DNA from: Neodontobutis hainanensis | Taxonomy: Eukaryota > Chordata > Actinopteri > Gobiiformes > Odontobutidae | Reading direction: 5' to 3' | DNA: 64,000 bases | Assembly (NCBI GenBank): GCA_024349245.1 | Contig: JALDNG010000004.1 | Location: 2,406,001 to 2,470,000, forward strand | In this document: piece after piece, positions 25,396-36,755 of the stretch | How the letters are laid out: the number at the start of each line of letters is the position of its first letter | Position numbering within the stretch: the stretch's first letter is position 1 | Made by a program: the position numbers and the translations under genes | The notes under the pieces: generated by a model | Database searches by the model: none | Seen by the model: only the letters and a program-made list of their open reading frames with translations | Told to the model about the DNA's origin: nothing

Positions 25396-28300
25396 TTGGC
25401 CATTTAAAACATACTTTTTGGTGGGTTTGTTGTTTCTTTCATTTCATTCACTTAATGATCAGGCTTTATGTAGTATGTCCTTAATAGTTGTGTCTCTTGC
25501 TGCAACATTCTTTTAAACTTGAAGCTAAACTGTTCTCAGCCAAGTACACTAGTTTCTGGGTCTGGACAAGAAGGTAAGGGGCTTATGGAGTGTATTTCTA
25601 TGTTTATTATTGTTGTGTCTTATCTAACATACAGTACACATAACTACAAATGTGTATGTTTTTGTTCAAATGGCACCAGTAAAAAGGGAGTAATAAAACA
25701 AGCTGTGCAGGTTGATTTTACTTCAGATAATGCACGTGCAGAGCAGAAAAGCAGTTTAAAATCACAAAAAACTTGTCAAAATGAATGGTTATGCTTTTGT
25801 TAATTTGGGTTTACTTCAATGCTTCAAAATGGAAATTAACTAACCTCGAGATATCCCAATGTGGTGCTTGTCAAAATCCCCCAATGCTCATATCTTACAT
25901 GGTAGAAGTGCTGCTCTACCTCCAGTGGCTCCAGTCTCTGCTTCAGTTTGCCACCACAGTGTGAATGGCTGAACGGATGAATGGATGAAAAGTGCTTTTG
26001 GACTCATTTTGACTCTGTCTTGCCTCCATCTTTGCATCTTTGACACAAAAGTCTTGGTATTTCAAAAAACAACAAAAAAACAGTCCAATCAAAACCACAA
26101 ACCTAATTTATTTGACCATAGCTGAACTGTGAGTCGATGAAAACTTCTATCTTTTGTTTTTAATCTTGGTTCAGAAAAATCCCTCTCGTAACCAAGCTCT
26201 CGCAAACTCCACTGCAAGTTTGAACTGAGACTGAACTTTTAGTAGTGTTTGGATTTAATTATTGTTTTGTATCTCTTTCCTGCTGGACTGAAACTCGATC
26301 TTTCAAAGTCTTGGACCACAACACTAAATACTACACTCATCTATTAAAAAAATAAAGCAGGCTGGTGTACATCAAACTAGACTTGCTCCATTAAAGTGAA
26401 TCATTCAGGACAGTTTCTGTTTTCTATTCAGCCTGTTAGAGAGCATGACACAGCAAAATGTTTTTTTGTTTTTTTCTTCACAGTGAACTTTATTCCATTT
26501 CCAAACAACAGTTGATGGTTCTAGGATCTGATTGGACCTCATCCGTCTTCAGATCCCCATCCCATGATTCATTAGAGAGTGATCCAGTAAATCAGTGCAA
26601 CAGTGACTCATCATCCTGATACAGCACAACCCTGCCATGTTGCATTTAATACTTCGAGAGGGAAGGAATTACCGTCGCGTTATAGTTTAGAGCTTGAGGT
26701 GTGATTCATTGCCTGAATATGCTGCTAATGGCACTAATACAGCAGCAGGTAAAGGATTGTAGTCTCAGTGGGTGGTGTTGTTTCCACATCTGTAAAAATG
26801 GACATGCTATATTCCATTTATTATAAAGAATGTAAATCCTTTTAAGGCTAATCATCATCTACTCCAAGAGCAAATGGTAAACCTCATTAAACCCATCTCA
26901 ATCACTGTCCAAACAGCTGAGTGAGACAGAACAACTCGGAAACACTTTCACATGAGCTTGCATATTTCCCGTGTATCGATTAAAGAGGTGGGGAATAAAA
27001 ACAGATCGGATGTCTCAGCGGTCGATATCTGTGTTAATGTTGTGCAAGGCTCTCAATCCGGAAACTACAGATGAAATAAAAAAATAAATAAAAAAAAGAC
27101 GTCTGTCTCCGCCTCTCTGTCCATCTTTCAACGCAGTGTCCTCAGTTACCCTTTCAGTGATTGGTCAAATAGAAGAATAACAACGTCTGGCCCGAGCTGC
27201 AAATGAGCATTCATGTCAGATGTTGATTCAGTTTACCAGATCTCTCTCCAAAATATAAAAAAAGGATTGGAAAAAGTGGAGATAATAGAAGCTTAGCTGG
27301 GAGACTCTTGTTCTTATGTTGTGTACTACATATGAGTGCCCTCTAATGGCCGTGAAGGGGAACTACTGTTCATGTTTTTCCTGAACACAATAGCGTTGGG
27401 ATTATTTCTCTCTTTTGAGGCATGGCAGCTCTGAAATGATAAGGGGAGCTGCAGGAAAAATATTGATTCATGTGTCACCTTTGCTCTATTAAAATGAAAA
27501 GCAAAAGGTGAGAAAAAAAAAGAACTGTTGCACCACGGATTAAAAATATGATGCAAACAGTCATAGTTAAAGCTGCAATTCATAAATGGATGATCAACCT
27601 TATTATGGCAATCTTTTTTATTTGACTTTAAATACACTGAATGGAAGCACACAAAAGTAAGACAACAGAAAAATACATTAGTACAATTCTCTCAGTAATA
27701 CATGTATGGAACCTCATTAAAAGTGCAAAGGCTTTGTTCACAGATCCACTGTGACAGACTTTACACTTAACAGCTTAGCTTTTCTTCACAAAATTAGATT
27801 CAAATAAACAGCCAATTAAAAACAAATCAGTCAAACATCAACTCTTGTATTGCTAATGCTGGAAAGCCACTTAAAATCATTGTAAGAATAAGATATGGCT
27901 AATCCTTTTTCCTGATTATATTAAGCTTTACCTGTCGCATTTACTAAATTAAAGGCACTTTAAAGAGGTTTATGAAGCAGGCAGTTGATTAGATCAGCAG
28001 GAATTAATGCAGCAGAGGTAGGTTAGGTAGTTTACACATTCTTTTTGTAAAAATAGTTTCATCCCACTACCATAAGAACACCGAACCAGATCAGAAATCG
28101 AAGATAACTCGCACTTTTCCATGTCTCTGTATGCATTTGTATTTATGGTCTGAAATGTTTGTCTGTAATTGTCATTATTATTGTTGTCCTGTCTGTTGAC
28201 ACCGCTGATTGAGCTTATGTCATGCTGTACCAAGAACAAATTCCACCAACTTGTTGTGTGGCCACTGATAAATGATTCAGATATATACCAGACCAATGGA

Positions 28301-29586
28301 CTGTGGCATCATTCATATAAACGTGTGAAGCAGACTTTTACAAATTGAGTTTGTGGAGCAGGATTTGATCCAATATTTAGAAAAAAAAAAAGAAAAAAAG
28401 AAGTGAGCGGTATGATGTTTACAATGTAAGGTGCAGCTATAGTCTATGTAGTTAGTAATGCTAACAACCTTTCAATTATTGCTTTACTCTATAAAAAAAT
28501 TGATGAAACATAGAGGGTCTGCCCTTGGAGAGACAATAACTGCAGTAAAATAGTTTGTTACAAATAATCACACTTTTGTTTTATAAAAAAAATTAATAAA
28601 AAATTCTAAATTGTACATCTTTAAACATATATGCTTAGTTTTTTTGGCATTTATTGGACAGAGACAGTTTCCAGATAGGACACAGACCTGGAAGAAACTG
28701 ATCCGAGACAGAAATGAAATCAAATCGAGGGTCCCTTCATTTAAGTGGTGTTCTGTCAAATGAACAACCTCTCAAAGTTATTGCAATTCATCTCAGAATC
28801 TTGTTAACTGGCGTCAAAATTTGAGCCACAAAATCTGCCCTCCACTAAAGTAAAATATGGTTTAAATAAATACTTTCAGATTTAGTTTATTTGCCATTTG
28901 CATTTAAAAACAGATAAGAAAAAAGGTGCAAGAGCTCAAAAGTGCAATGTCAACAATTAACAAAGACAGACATAAAACCACCATCTAAAAAACATTAAAA
29001 ACAATAAAATATTAAAGAATTAAAAAGACATACACTTTAAATTCAAGATTAATGTAAAAATAGACTTTTTCTTCTTTTCAAAGATAGCTTTTTGGAGCAA
29101 ACCCTCACTTCCACTTAAGCTTCCTTCTGTCTGTGCACTATTTTAGTCTCTGTCTGCGCAATATAAGACTAAACTAAATGATGTCACACTGTCACATGGA
29201 CCATCTGTGAGTAAACCACAGGAAAACGACATCAGTATGTGCTTTGTGAATGAACTGATAACGTCCGCAGACAACACATTTAGAGATGAAGAGCATCCTG
29301 CCAACAACAGATGCTACGTAATATAGATTATGATTTGTTTGAACTAAATCTATAGCTGCTTCCTATTGCTGAGGCAGTCCTGTTCAGAAAGAAATGCCTG
29401 ACACTGGAACAGAGCTTTGAACACGCTATGAACTCACATAATAGTTTTGTCTGTCTCATTGCAATACATTACTAATGTATCCATAAATCATTTCTTTCCT
29501 TTATGTGCTTTTTGTGGCCACAAAAGGACAATAATATTAGTTAAACTGAGGCTTGTTGGTTGTGTGTTTGGCATAAAAGTTACCCT

Positions 29587-29608
29587 TTTATTGTATGAGG
29601 CATTTATT
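29587..29608 (-). promoter_or_regulatory. Candidate ABHD5 polyadenylation signals
   Basis: On the minus strand AATAAA hexamers occur at 29603-29608 and 29587-29592, about 270-295 nt beyond the ABHD5 stop. No competing signal was chosen by any stronger evidence, so the exact 3' end is unknown. Confidence 0.4.
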
Positions 29609-29879
29609 TCAATGAACATTACTTAACCAATAAATTAATTCATTAAATGTGGCAACGAGTTAATGAAAAAGTAATGTTTGGCATTTTCTGTAGGAATGTC
29701 AGTAATTACCCCTGACAAAAGACCTCAGACATGGCATACAATAAATAATAGTCATCATAATGTCAAAATATACAAGCCATCCTTTCCAAATGCATACTTA
29801 CAGTGATTTCCTTTTAGGCAGTTTGTTGTTGGTAGTTACCCTTTTTCTCCAAGTTTTAGTAACAAGGCCAGTCTTTGGT

Positions 29880-29969
29880 TCAGTCCACTTTCTCACACAC
29901 TTCCAAAATTGTCTGATTAAAATCTTCTGCCTGGTCAGCGTAAACGTAATGTCCTGCTCCACGGATTGA
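29880..29969 (-). CDS. abhd5: ABHD5 terminal coding exon
   Basis: 90 nt, acceptor TGTGGTTGCAG|, stop TGA at 29880-29882. Encodes SIRGAGHYVYADQAEDFNQ and ILEVCEKVD; the VD end matches mammalian ABHD5. Gly320-His321 correspond to human G328-H329. Confidence 0.97.
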   Translation of the reverse strand, partial: SIRGAGHYVYADQAEDFNQTILEVCEKVD

Positions 29970-32900
29970 CTGCAACCACAAGAAGGAAGAAAGGGTTAAA
30001 GAAGCAACGTGAAACATTGAAACATATTAGGGTACAAAACATAAATAAAATAGTTAACACTTGATAATAAACTACAAACTATTCAGCATTAGAAAATACT
30101 TAATCTGTCTTTTATAAAACCATTATTTTACATCATTACAGTACTACAACCTCTCATTTTTTCCTCTCACTTAATAAACTATACAGTGTTATCTTATTTT
30201 TATACTTTATAATTGTTATTCAGCATCTCGTGTGTTGACGTCAGGTATAAATGACTGACCAACGCTAAATAGTACGTAGTTATCATACTGTTATAAGAAA
30301 ATGCATTCTGTGTAGGACATTATTTTACATAATTATAATATATGTCCAAAAAGACTAAATGTACAATTAGCAGGTATGTTAATGCATATTGTCAATTGGG
30401 TTGAGAATATAGCAAACATATTAACATCTAATCACAATTTTTAATGGCAAGATTTATAGTTATTTTGTATAAATATTACCTTATACAGAAGAAAAAAATG
30501 TATAGCTGTAAATTAAGTGACTTTAGAACAATAGTAAGAACAAAGACAAAACTACACAAAAACATACACAGAAGTTAGACTAATGCTAATATTGGAAAAT
30601 TGTAGCATAATCTAAGCCTTACCCCTAAAGAAACAGTCACATCTTTTGTGAGAAATGATCTAATGCAGACTCAGTATTCATTCAATCCACTTGACCATGT
30701 GTCCAGAACGAGATGATGGATTTAAATGCAAAGTGGTCAAGTATTCAACAAACTTACAATGATATCCACGCTTGAGTTTGGCCTCAAGTTTTGGATGTCG
30801 CTGCCCGAGTTGCTGTCGATACTGGATCTGGAGCCGTAGATGATGGTGATGGGGATGTCAGGATGAAGCCGGTCTATTCTGTGCAGCATCGGCCTCTTAG
30901 CCCAGCCGTCGGGAAGAGTCATATTCTTGAACGCCGCTTCCCCACTGACAAGAAAAAGAATACGCTCACATTAAAAAGATTACAGTTCTAAAGATGAGCT
31001 GTAGCCATTTTACAGAGATTAGGACTGACCTCGGAGTTTGAACGTTCAGGTGGTAGATGTAGTCTGCCACTGTGTTGTCATCAAACATGGAGGAAAACTT
31101 CTTCTTAAAGTCTGGTCTCAGCGTCTGGACAAGTGTGGGACCTAGAGGGTGGACACTCAGCCGTCACACTAAAGCATGTAGCTATTAAGAAACAAGGCCA
31201 GTTCATTACATTTTACAAGATTCTGAATAACTGGAAGGGATAGCAGCCATAAAGAAGGGTTGAAGCTTAAGATATACAGTATATTGTAGTTCACAGTTCA
31301 TTAGGTCTCTACTTTTAATGAATAGTCAGGCTAATAACTGTGAGAAACACTGTTATATGCATGAAAATGTACCAAGGAGTAAAATTTAACTGCAAATAAT
31401 GTGTCCTTATTCAAAGATTTATTCAGTTTCCATTTCTATCCGAGTTGTTTAATTCATGACGCTCCTACATTTGCCCTCAAGGATCATTCAGGTTTCTCCA
31501 GACATCATTTATCAGTGTGGTTCATTGATTTTTGTGATTTTGAGGTCTTACCGAGTGGTCCGACAAGTCGCAGGCCAGCCAGAGGGTTAAAGGGGCTAAA
31601 CATGGCGCCCAGGGCTTTGATCCACACCGGGATGGGACGGTCCGGGTCAGATCTTTCTGAACTCTCAGGGAAACCCCAGGGCTCCACCAGGATTATGTGC
31701 TTTACTCTACACAACAGAAATAAGGTTCCGTTATGTTCGTAATAAAAATAAAAAATAAAGCATATACACAATGGGCTGTTCTTTCTGTTTAATTTGTCCT
31801 CTCTGTCCAAAGAGATGCATGTACAGGTGACTGGCTAACTTTAAAGTACCACTTATGCAACATTTGAGTATATGTCTCCAAGCCCGACGATTGACTGGTG
31901 AATGTTCAGGGTATACCCCATCTCACGCCCAAAGCCGCTGGACTATGTACTGTACGTAAACAAGGAAGTGGTAGAAAACTAATGAATAAATTACTTAGAG
32001 ATGATATAATAATATTCTCTGGATTCACAGCTAAGAGAAAACTGAGAGTATCCAATGTGTTACTAGTCACAATCACAGCAGCATTCACAAGAGGTCAGGT
32101 AAGGTCATCAAAGCATTAAGGCCTTAAATGAAAATAACTGGCCAAATATATTAACAAAGTAATAACAAAGCATTAATGGCTGGCAATTGGAAACGTTAAA
32201 TTATTATTGCAGTTCGTTTAAAGTATTGAATACGCTGATATCTCAAGGACTATACATTTTGTTTGGTGTAACTATAAAACTCAGGTGAGAACTCCACTAA
32301 CTTTTTACTTTATGCCACCAAGAAAATAAAATGTAAAATTAAAGCCATTTCTTCTGTACTATATACATTTCTTGCCACATAAGCACACTTTCTATATTTC
32401 CATCTATATAATATAAGCTATGTATTGAGATACATCACTACCATTGCAAATCTTGAAAAGGCATGTAGTGTAAGACATATGTAGACCATTTTGGTCTCAT
32501 ATGCATCCAATCTGTCTGTCTTCTTTACAGAATCATTTAGAAGTACATCCATTAGTGAACACATCTCTGCCAGAAGGAAAAATAAAACTTGATTTCATAT
32601 TTCTGGATTGGTTTAGATGGATTCATCTCTGAATATTATTGTTATTCCTCATTACAAACTACAGATTTGTCTAAATCCCTTAATAACTTTTCTCTTCTCA
32701 CTGATAAAATAATGACTTTACTCTGATGTTGGAAAGCAGCCCTTACAGGTTTAAAAACATAAACCTTTTTTTTGTGGAATTACATCAGCAACGCTTTAGG
32801 TACAAAGACGATTTAACAAAAAAAAAAAACATTACAATATAAGACAGCTACCAAATAAGAGGCCATTTCTCGTTATGCTTTAGGAGAAACAGGACTAAGC

Positions 32901-35891
32901 TGCATTTGCAAACAGTGTGAACACAACGCAATGTAATTATCTTTAGTCTGTGCCTCACCACATTATCACATATAATATGCAAACAACCCCAGTGTATTTT
33001 GTTGAAAGCATAAAGTGGGTGTTTTCTCGAGGCCATTGTCAAGACAAATGAGTCCAGTTTTAAAATAACATGTGTCCCTGATCAAGAGCATCTCCTGTAA
33101 TAACTTAAAGGCTATTTGGAGACGCACGATAACAATGAGAGGACAGGAAGAAGACATTTTTAAGCGTTTCTGATGAAAAGGGGGCGATAAGGAATTGTGG
33201 CCATTTTAATCAGACGTCCCTCTGGAGAACTGCTGGAGTTGGAGAAGATGAGTGGGAGATAGAGGCTGGCGGGAGGAGAGACTCTCGGAGGACACGGTTG
33301 TTATCGCGGGCTGCCAGCGCCTACAGTCACACAACTACAGCTACTTTCAAGGAAAAGGTGCTGCCAGGTTTAGCTCCAGTCATGTTCGGGTAATTATTCA
33401 AAACACTGGCCTGCTTCTTCTTCTGTGCAGCGCACTATTGGTCCTTACAGGAGAACGCTGATTAGCAGTCTACTTGGGGATGTTTCTCAATTGTCACTGT
33501 TATTAGATCAGTTATATTTGTTTTTGAGTTTTTTTATTGCCATTTAGTTAAGCTAACACTTAGACATCTGTATTTTAATTAAATATAAATACAAAACAAG
33601 TAATAAGTGCTAAGCTTAAGAAAAAAAAAAAAAATAGGGGCAATTTACTTTATGTGAGCTAAACGAGAGTTGTTTTTTTACTTATGTTGCTATTCACAAA
33701 TTGCCTCAATTAATAGTTAGTAAAAAAAAATATTCTTTTAAAATGAAAAGAAAGATGCTAATAAATTCTGAAAAATAGCTTTAGCTTCCCTACCCAACCG
33801 TTACTTGCAGCAGTGAATGCCTTTTCCAAAAGTCACACTCTTATGTTGGGCAACAATATAAAGTGCTGCTCCATGTGAATGATGCATATGATGTCAAGAT
33901 ATTGGTTGGCAGAAACATATTTTAAGCCAAGTTTTCCATTTCCTTTTTTAATTTAAGCAGGTGTGTCTTTTTCAACTTGGACATTTTCCAAGGGCCTCAG
34001 CAGCTGGTTTCTCGTGAGAAATACCACAGTCAGATAAGCTAAAGCCTTAGTGTGCACTCACCTGTCTGGATATTTAATAGCGTACGACACAGCCAGATAT
34101 CCTCCCAGGTTATGTCCCAGCAGAATCATGGAGTCCAGACCTAGTTCCGTCCTCCACTGCTCGATGGAGTCCACAAACTGCTCTTCTGCTTTCTGAGCGT
34201 CTGAGGAGAACTGCGGTCGACCGCTGAGGCCAAAGCCCAGTAGGTCTAAAGCCAGGACGGGTCTTTGCTGAGAAAGAGCATCCAGGTTTTGTGCCCAAAG
34301 ACCTAAACCACCACCGAACCCGTGAAGCAGAACCATGGGGGTCCTGTTTTTGACTGACTTGCTTTGGAAAGACAGTGTCCACAACATGTTGCTGTCGGAA
34401 ATAGGGACATACTGTTTGGATAAAGAGCTTCTGACACCTAAAGACAAGAAGATATTAGAAGATGGTTAAAATGAAAGAATCTTCAAAGAGAGTTCTTGTG
34501 ACAAAATGCTGAAATTACAATTTATCACGTTATACAGAAGTATACTAGCAAATTCAAGAAATATACAAAGAGAACGTACCGGCACTCTCAGTAAAAAAAA
34601 GAAAAAAAAATCTACTAAACTGAACACCATGCCACCATGCAGTCCAAAGAGTACTGATTTCATTCAGTTAATCATATAAAATGGTCAGTTTAGCAACTAA
34701 TGATACCATAAAGGAGCAGTCTATCAGACACTAACATAAGATAATGACATATTATAGTAGCATTCAGAGACAGAGAGATATAAAAGTTCGATATGAGAGT
34801 CTCTTACATCGCAGCATCCGTTCCTCTGCCGACCTAAGTTGGCTCAGTGAAGTGGGACACCATGACGGCAGCCAGTTGGGGATCCAGCACCACCTACAGA
34901 GAACACAAAAGCAGCTAAAGCCTTAAAGACCTCTTAAAGACATCAGCCTTAAAAGAGCCGCACAGACTGCAAGACATACATTTTAACAGCTTAGAAAAAA
35001 ACAGGCAAAATAAAACAGGAAATAAAACATGGACTGCTAATATGTTGTCATTGCCATCATAACAACAACATTGGTCATTGAAACAAAACTGCACAAAAAC
35101 AAACTCCAAATCCAACTGTACCTTAAAGTAGTGTCCACGTAACCCCAGGCACTGCTGACAAGACTGTGAACACCAGCAGCAGCCAGGACTTTCTGAATGA
35201 CCCTGAGATCAGCAGAGAGTGAAACAAAAAGTTAATGAGGGCACTAAGCATATATCAGATAAATCTGGACTGACGTTGCCAAAGCTTTTAAATACATTGC
35301 ACCAATGTGTCATTTAAGTTTTTTTGTGAAAGTAAAGAACAAGACACCTGACAGTTTGACAGTGTTTGTTTTTAACAGGGAAACTAACAGGGAACATTCT
35401 CATAGATTCCTAGTATCATTGATGGCATTCATGGAAGTAACATTGGCAATGTACCAAAACCATAGAAAAACAACAGAACAGCTAGGTCTTCTACTTCTCC
35501 CCGTTAAATTACAACAAAACTACAAGCCAACTCCAAACTATCCCAGTGCCCTTTGATTTCCTTAATGTAAGTAAAACTGTTGCTCCGCCACTGCCTGGTA
35601 CACTGTGTACCAAATAATCCATTGGTCAATTAAAAGTTTATCATCTGTCACAAGACTTCACATTTCAGTGGCATGCATAAATTCATGTTAACATAGTAGC
35701 AACACTTATTTAATGTGCTTTTGTAATTTTGGTTAGTACATTCATAAGTGTTAATGAATGTAATGGCTTGCAGCCTACAAGGTAAAAGCCTATAAAAAGG
35801 CTGGTAAAATACATCACCTAAAGAAATAATGGGGTAAAAAAAGTAGTTTAATATAAAACATTTACCCTCTATTCACCTCCTGCTCGGCCAT
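29880..35891 (-). CDS. abhd5: ABHD5 (CGI-58), lipid-droplet lipase co-activator; 7 coding exons
   Basis: Alpha/beta-hydrolase-fold protein that binds lipid droplets and activates the triglyceride lipase PNPLA2/ATGL. Coding exons on the minus strand: 35866-35891, 34808-34893, 34062-34437, 31552-31706, 31030-31141, 30758-30944, 29880-29969. They join in phase to 1032 nt, 343 aa (human 349). The 86, 155, 112, 187 and 90-nt exons agree with the human exon sizes I recall. Visible landmarks: a Trp-rich N-terminal anchor (WCWIPNWLPSW), HGFGGGLGLW (oxyanion region), GHNLGG with Asn147 where active hydrolases have Ser, then Arg291, Asp295 and GAGH at 318-321, equivalent to human R299, D303 and G328-H329. 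Asn in the elbow identifies ABHD5 rather than ABHD4. The start ATG is followed by MAEQEVNRG and a phase-2 donor, as in mammals. The gene diverges from ANO10. The a/b fish paralogue cannot be assigned. Confidence 0.97.
30051..30295. mobile_element. Older copy of the 23123 MITE, in ABHD5 intron 6
   Basis: The left end (AACACTTGATAATAAACTAC) and an inverted right end at about 30261-30295 resemble the 23123-23386 element, with more substitutions and indels. Confidence 0.55.
30758..30944 (-). CDS. abhd5: ABHD5 coding exon 6
   Basis: 187 nt, acceptor TTTCTTGTCAG|, donor ATT|GTAAGT. Encodes SGEAAFKNMTLPDGWAKRPM and IIYGSRSSIDSNSG. It holds Arg291 (human R299, implicated in lipase activation) and Asp295 (human D303). 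Confidence 0.97.
31030..31141 (-). CDS. abhd5: ABHD5 coding exon 5
   Basis: 112 nt, acceptor CCCTCTAG|, donor CGAG|GTCAGT. Encodes LRPDFKKKFSSMFDDNTVAD and YIYHLNVQTP, part of the cap/insert region of ABHD5. Confidence 0.95.
31552..31706 (-). CDS. abhd5: ABHD5 coding exon 4
   Basis: 155 nt, acceptor TTGTGTAG|, donor TCG|GTAAGA. Encodes VKHIILVEPWGFPESSERSD, then RPIPVWIKALGAMFSPFNPL and AGLRLVGPL, closely matching the same stretch of vertebrate ABHD5. Confidence 0.97.
34062..34437 (-). CDS. abhd5: ABHD5 coding exon 3 (hydrolase core with GHNLGG)
   Basis: 376 nt, acceptor TTGTCTTTAG|, donor CAG|GTGAGT. Encodes the central hydrolase core: MVLLHGFGGGLGLW, LALDLLGFGLSGRP and MILLGHNLGGYLAVSYAIKY. 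The pseudo-nucleophile Asn147 is here. Confidence 0.98.
34808..34893 (-). CDS. abhd5: ABHD5 coding exon 2 (Trp-rich lipid-droplet anchor)
   Basis: 86 nt between TCTCTGTAG| and |GTAAGAG. Encodes WCWIPNWLPSWCPTSLSQL and then RSAEERMLR. The clustered tryptophans correspond to the N-terminal segment of mammalian ABHD5 that is needed for lipid-droplet localisation. Confidence 0.95.
35122..35202 (-). CDS. abhd5: Candidate extra in-frame cassette exon of ABHD5 (81 nt)
   Basis: On the minus strand a CTGATCTCAG acceptor and an AAG|GTACAG donor flank 81 nt that are open in the required frame and phase-2 at both ends. Inclusion would add 27 residues beginning GVIQKVLAAAGVHSL between exon 1 and the Trp-rich anchor; skipping leaves the frame intact. 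Human ABHD5 has no such exon in my recollection, and the seven-exon protein aligns well without it. It may be an alternative exon of this fish lineage or chance splice signals. Confidence 0.35.
35866..35891 (-). CDS. abhd5: ABHD5 coding exon 1
   Basis: Encodes MAEQEVNR plus two bases of a Gly codon. Two donors are close together: GAG|GTGAAT (phase 0) and AGG|GTAAAT (phase 2). Only the second keeps frame with exon 2 and matches the phase-2 intron known after the first ABHD5 exon. Confidence 0.85.
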
Positions 35892-36156
35892 GACTGCAGC
35901 AACAACAACACCACGGACTTCTCTGGATCACGTGACCTGACCTACACCTACGTAGGACGTCATATATAACTCCAGGATGGCTCGGTTTTTAAATTTTGGC
36001 ATACGTTAACAGAGCGGGGACTTAAGTTCCGTCGTCAGCACCCGCACAAACGTTAGCACGGTGAACAAAACGAGCGCATCCAGCTCCACAGTGTCAAGCA
36101 GTGCGGATGTAGCTTCCCAGAACATTTCTAAACATTGCTCTGCTTAGAGAGCTTTG
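35892..36156. promoter_or_regulatory. Bidirectional ABHD5 / ANO10 promoter region
   Basis: The ABHD5 start codon and the first ANO10 leader-exon donor are only 265 bp apart, so the two genes must share this control region. It holds TCACGTGAC at 35928-35936 (E-box/CLEAR-like), the perfect palindrome CCTACGTAGG at 35947-35956, GACGTCAT at 35956-35963 (CRE-like) and CATATATAAC at 35961-35970 (TATA-like, plus strand). CpG density is higher than in the flanks. Transcription starts are inferred, not seen. Confidence 0.75.
36000..36156 (+). other. ano10: ANO10 non-coding leader exon 1 (5' end approximate)
   Basis: Ends at a strong donor, TTTG|GTAAGT. The 5' boundary is set only by the TATA-like stretch at 35961. 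Contains ATG TAG at 36107-36112, a minimal start-stop upstream reading frame. Confidence 0.6.
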
Positions 36157-36695
36157 GTAAGTAGTAGTATCTGGCCATTGGAAGTTATTTAAATGTCACA
36201 ATCAAGTTTGTTTGTTTTGGCAAGCTGTCGTTGTCCTGAAAGAACTCTCTTATTAAAAATGTGTTAGCAAAGCCATTCAGTAAGAGGGGGCTAACTTTAA
36301 CATAGTATTGAGACATTAGCTAGAAATACGTTATTTCTAAAGCACTTAATCCGTTATGCATTTATTAATTTATTAGTATATTGGATGTAACAGTGTTTCT
36401 TGTAACTGTTATGTAAATGTGAAACTTTTATTGTATTTCGGCAAATGTAAGTAAGACCATTCAATCTAAGTTGTAAATAAAATTCCCTTGTACTGACTTA
36501 GCCAGTTTATTTCAAGACGGGATTCAAATACTATCATTCATTCATTTTCAAATGCATCCATGACAAATGACTAAGTTAAATTTGCTGGGACTTATTCCCA
36601 TCATTTCAAGCAGTTGAAATGCTACAGTAGTGTAGCACTGAAGTCCTCCTTTGGGTGTACTTTAGATATTTTCTAATCTAATTTTTCTGTTACAG

Positions 36696-36755
36696 ATCCA
36701 CAGCTCCTTCCTGACGGCTGCTGGACAGAGCTGTAGTCTTCTCACAAGTATCTGG
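36696..36755 (+). other. ano10: ANO10 non-coding leader exon 2
   Basis: 60 nt between TTTCTGTTACAG| and TGG|GTGAGA. Joined to the next exon it places an in-frame TAG before the ATG at 38053, which supports that ATG as the initiator. It could be skipped without affecting the protein. Confidence 0.5.

Larger units (their letters stand above)
23387..29586. other. Non-genic stretch downstream of ABHD5
   Basis: Includes a GC-rich patch with an X-box-like motif (24190-24480) and the L2 remnant (25085-25395). A plus-strand frame at 23642-23980 (112 codons) has no recognisable family or splice context and is left unannotated. Confidence 0.5.

Noticed and set aside
35873..35891. Alternative ABHD5 exon 1 donor GAG|GTGAAT
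   Set aside because: Phase 0 would put exon 2 out of frame; the donor 11 nt further gives the expected phase 2.
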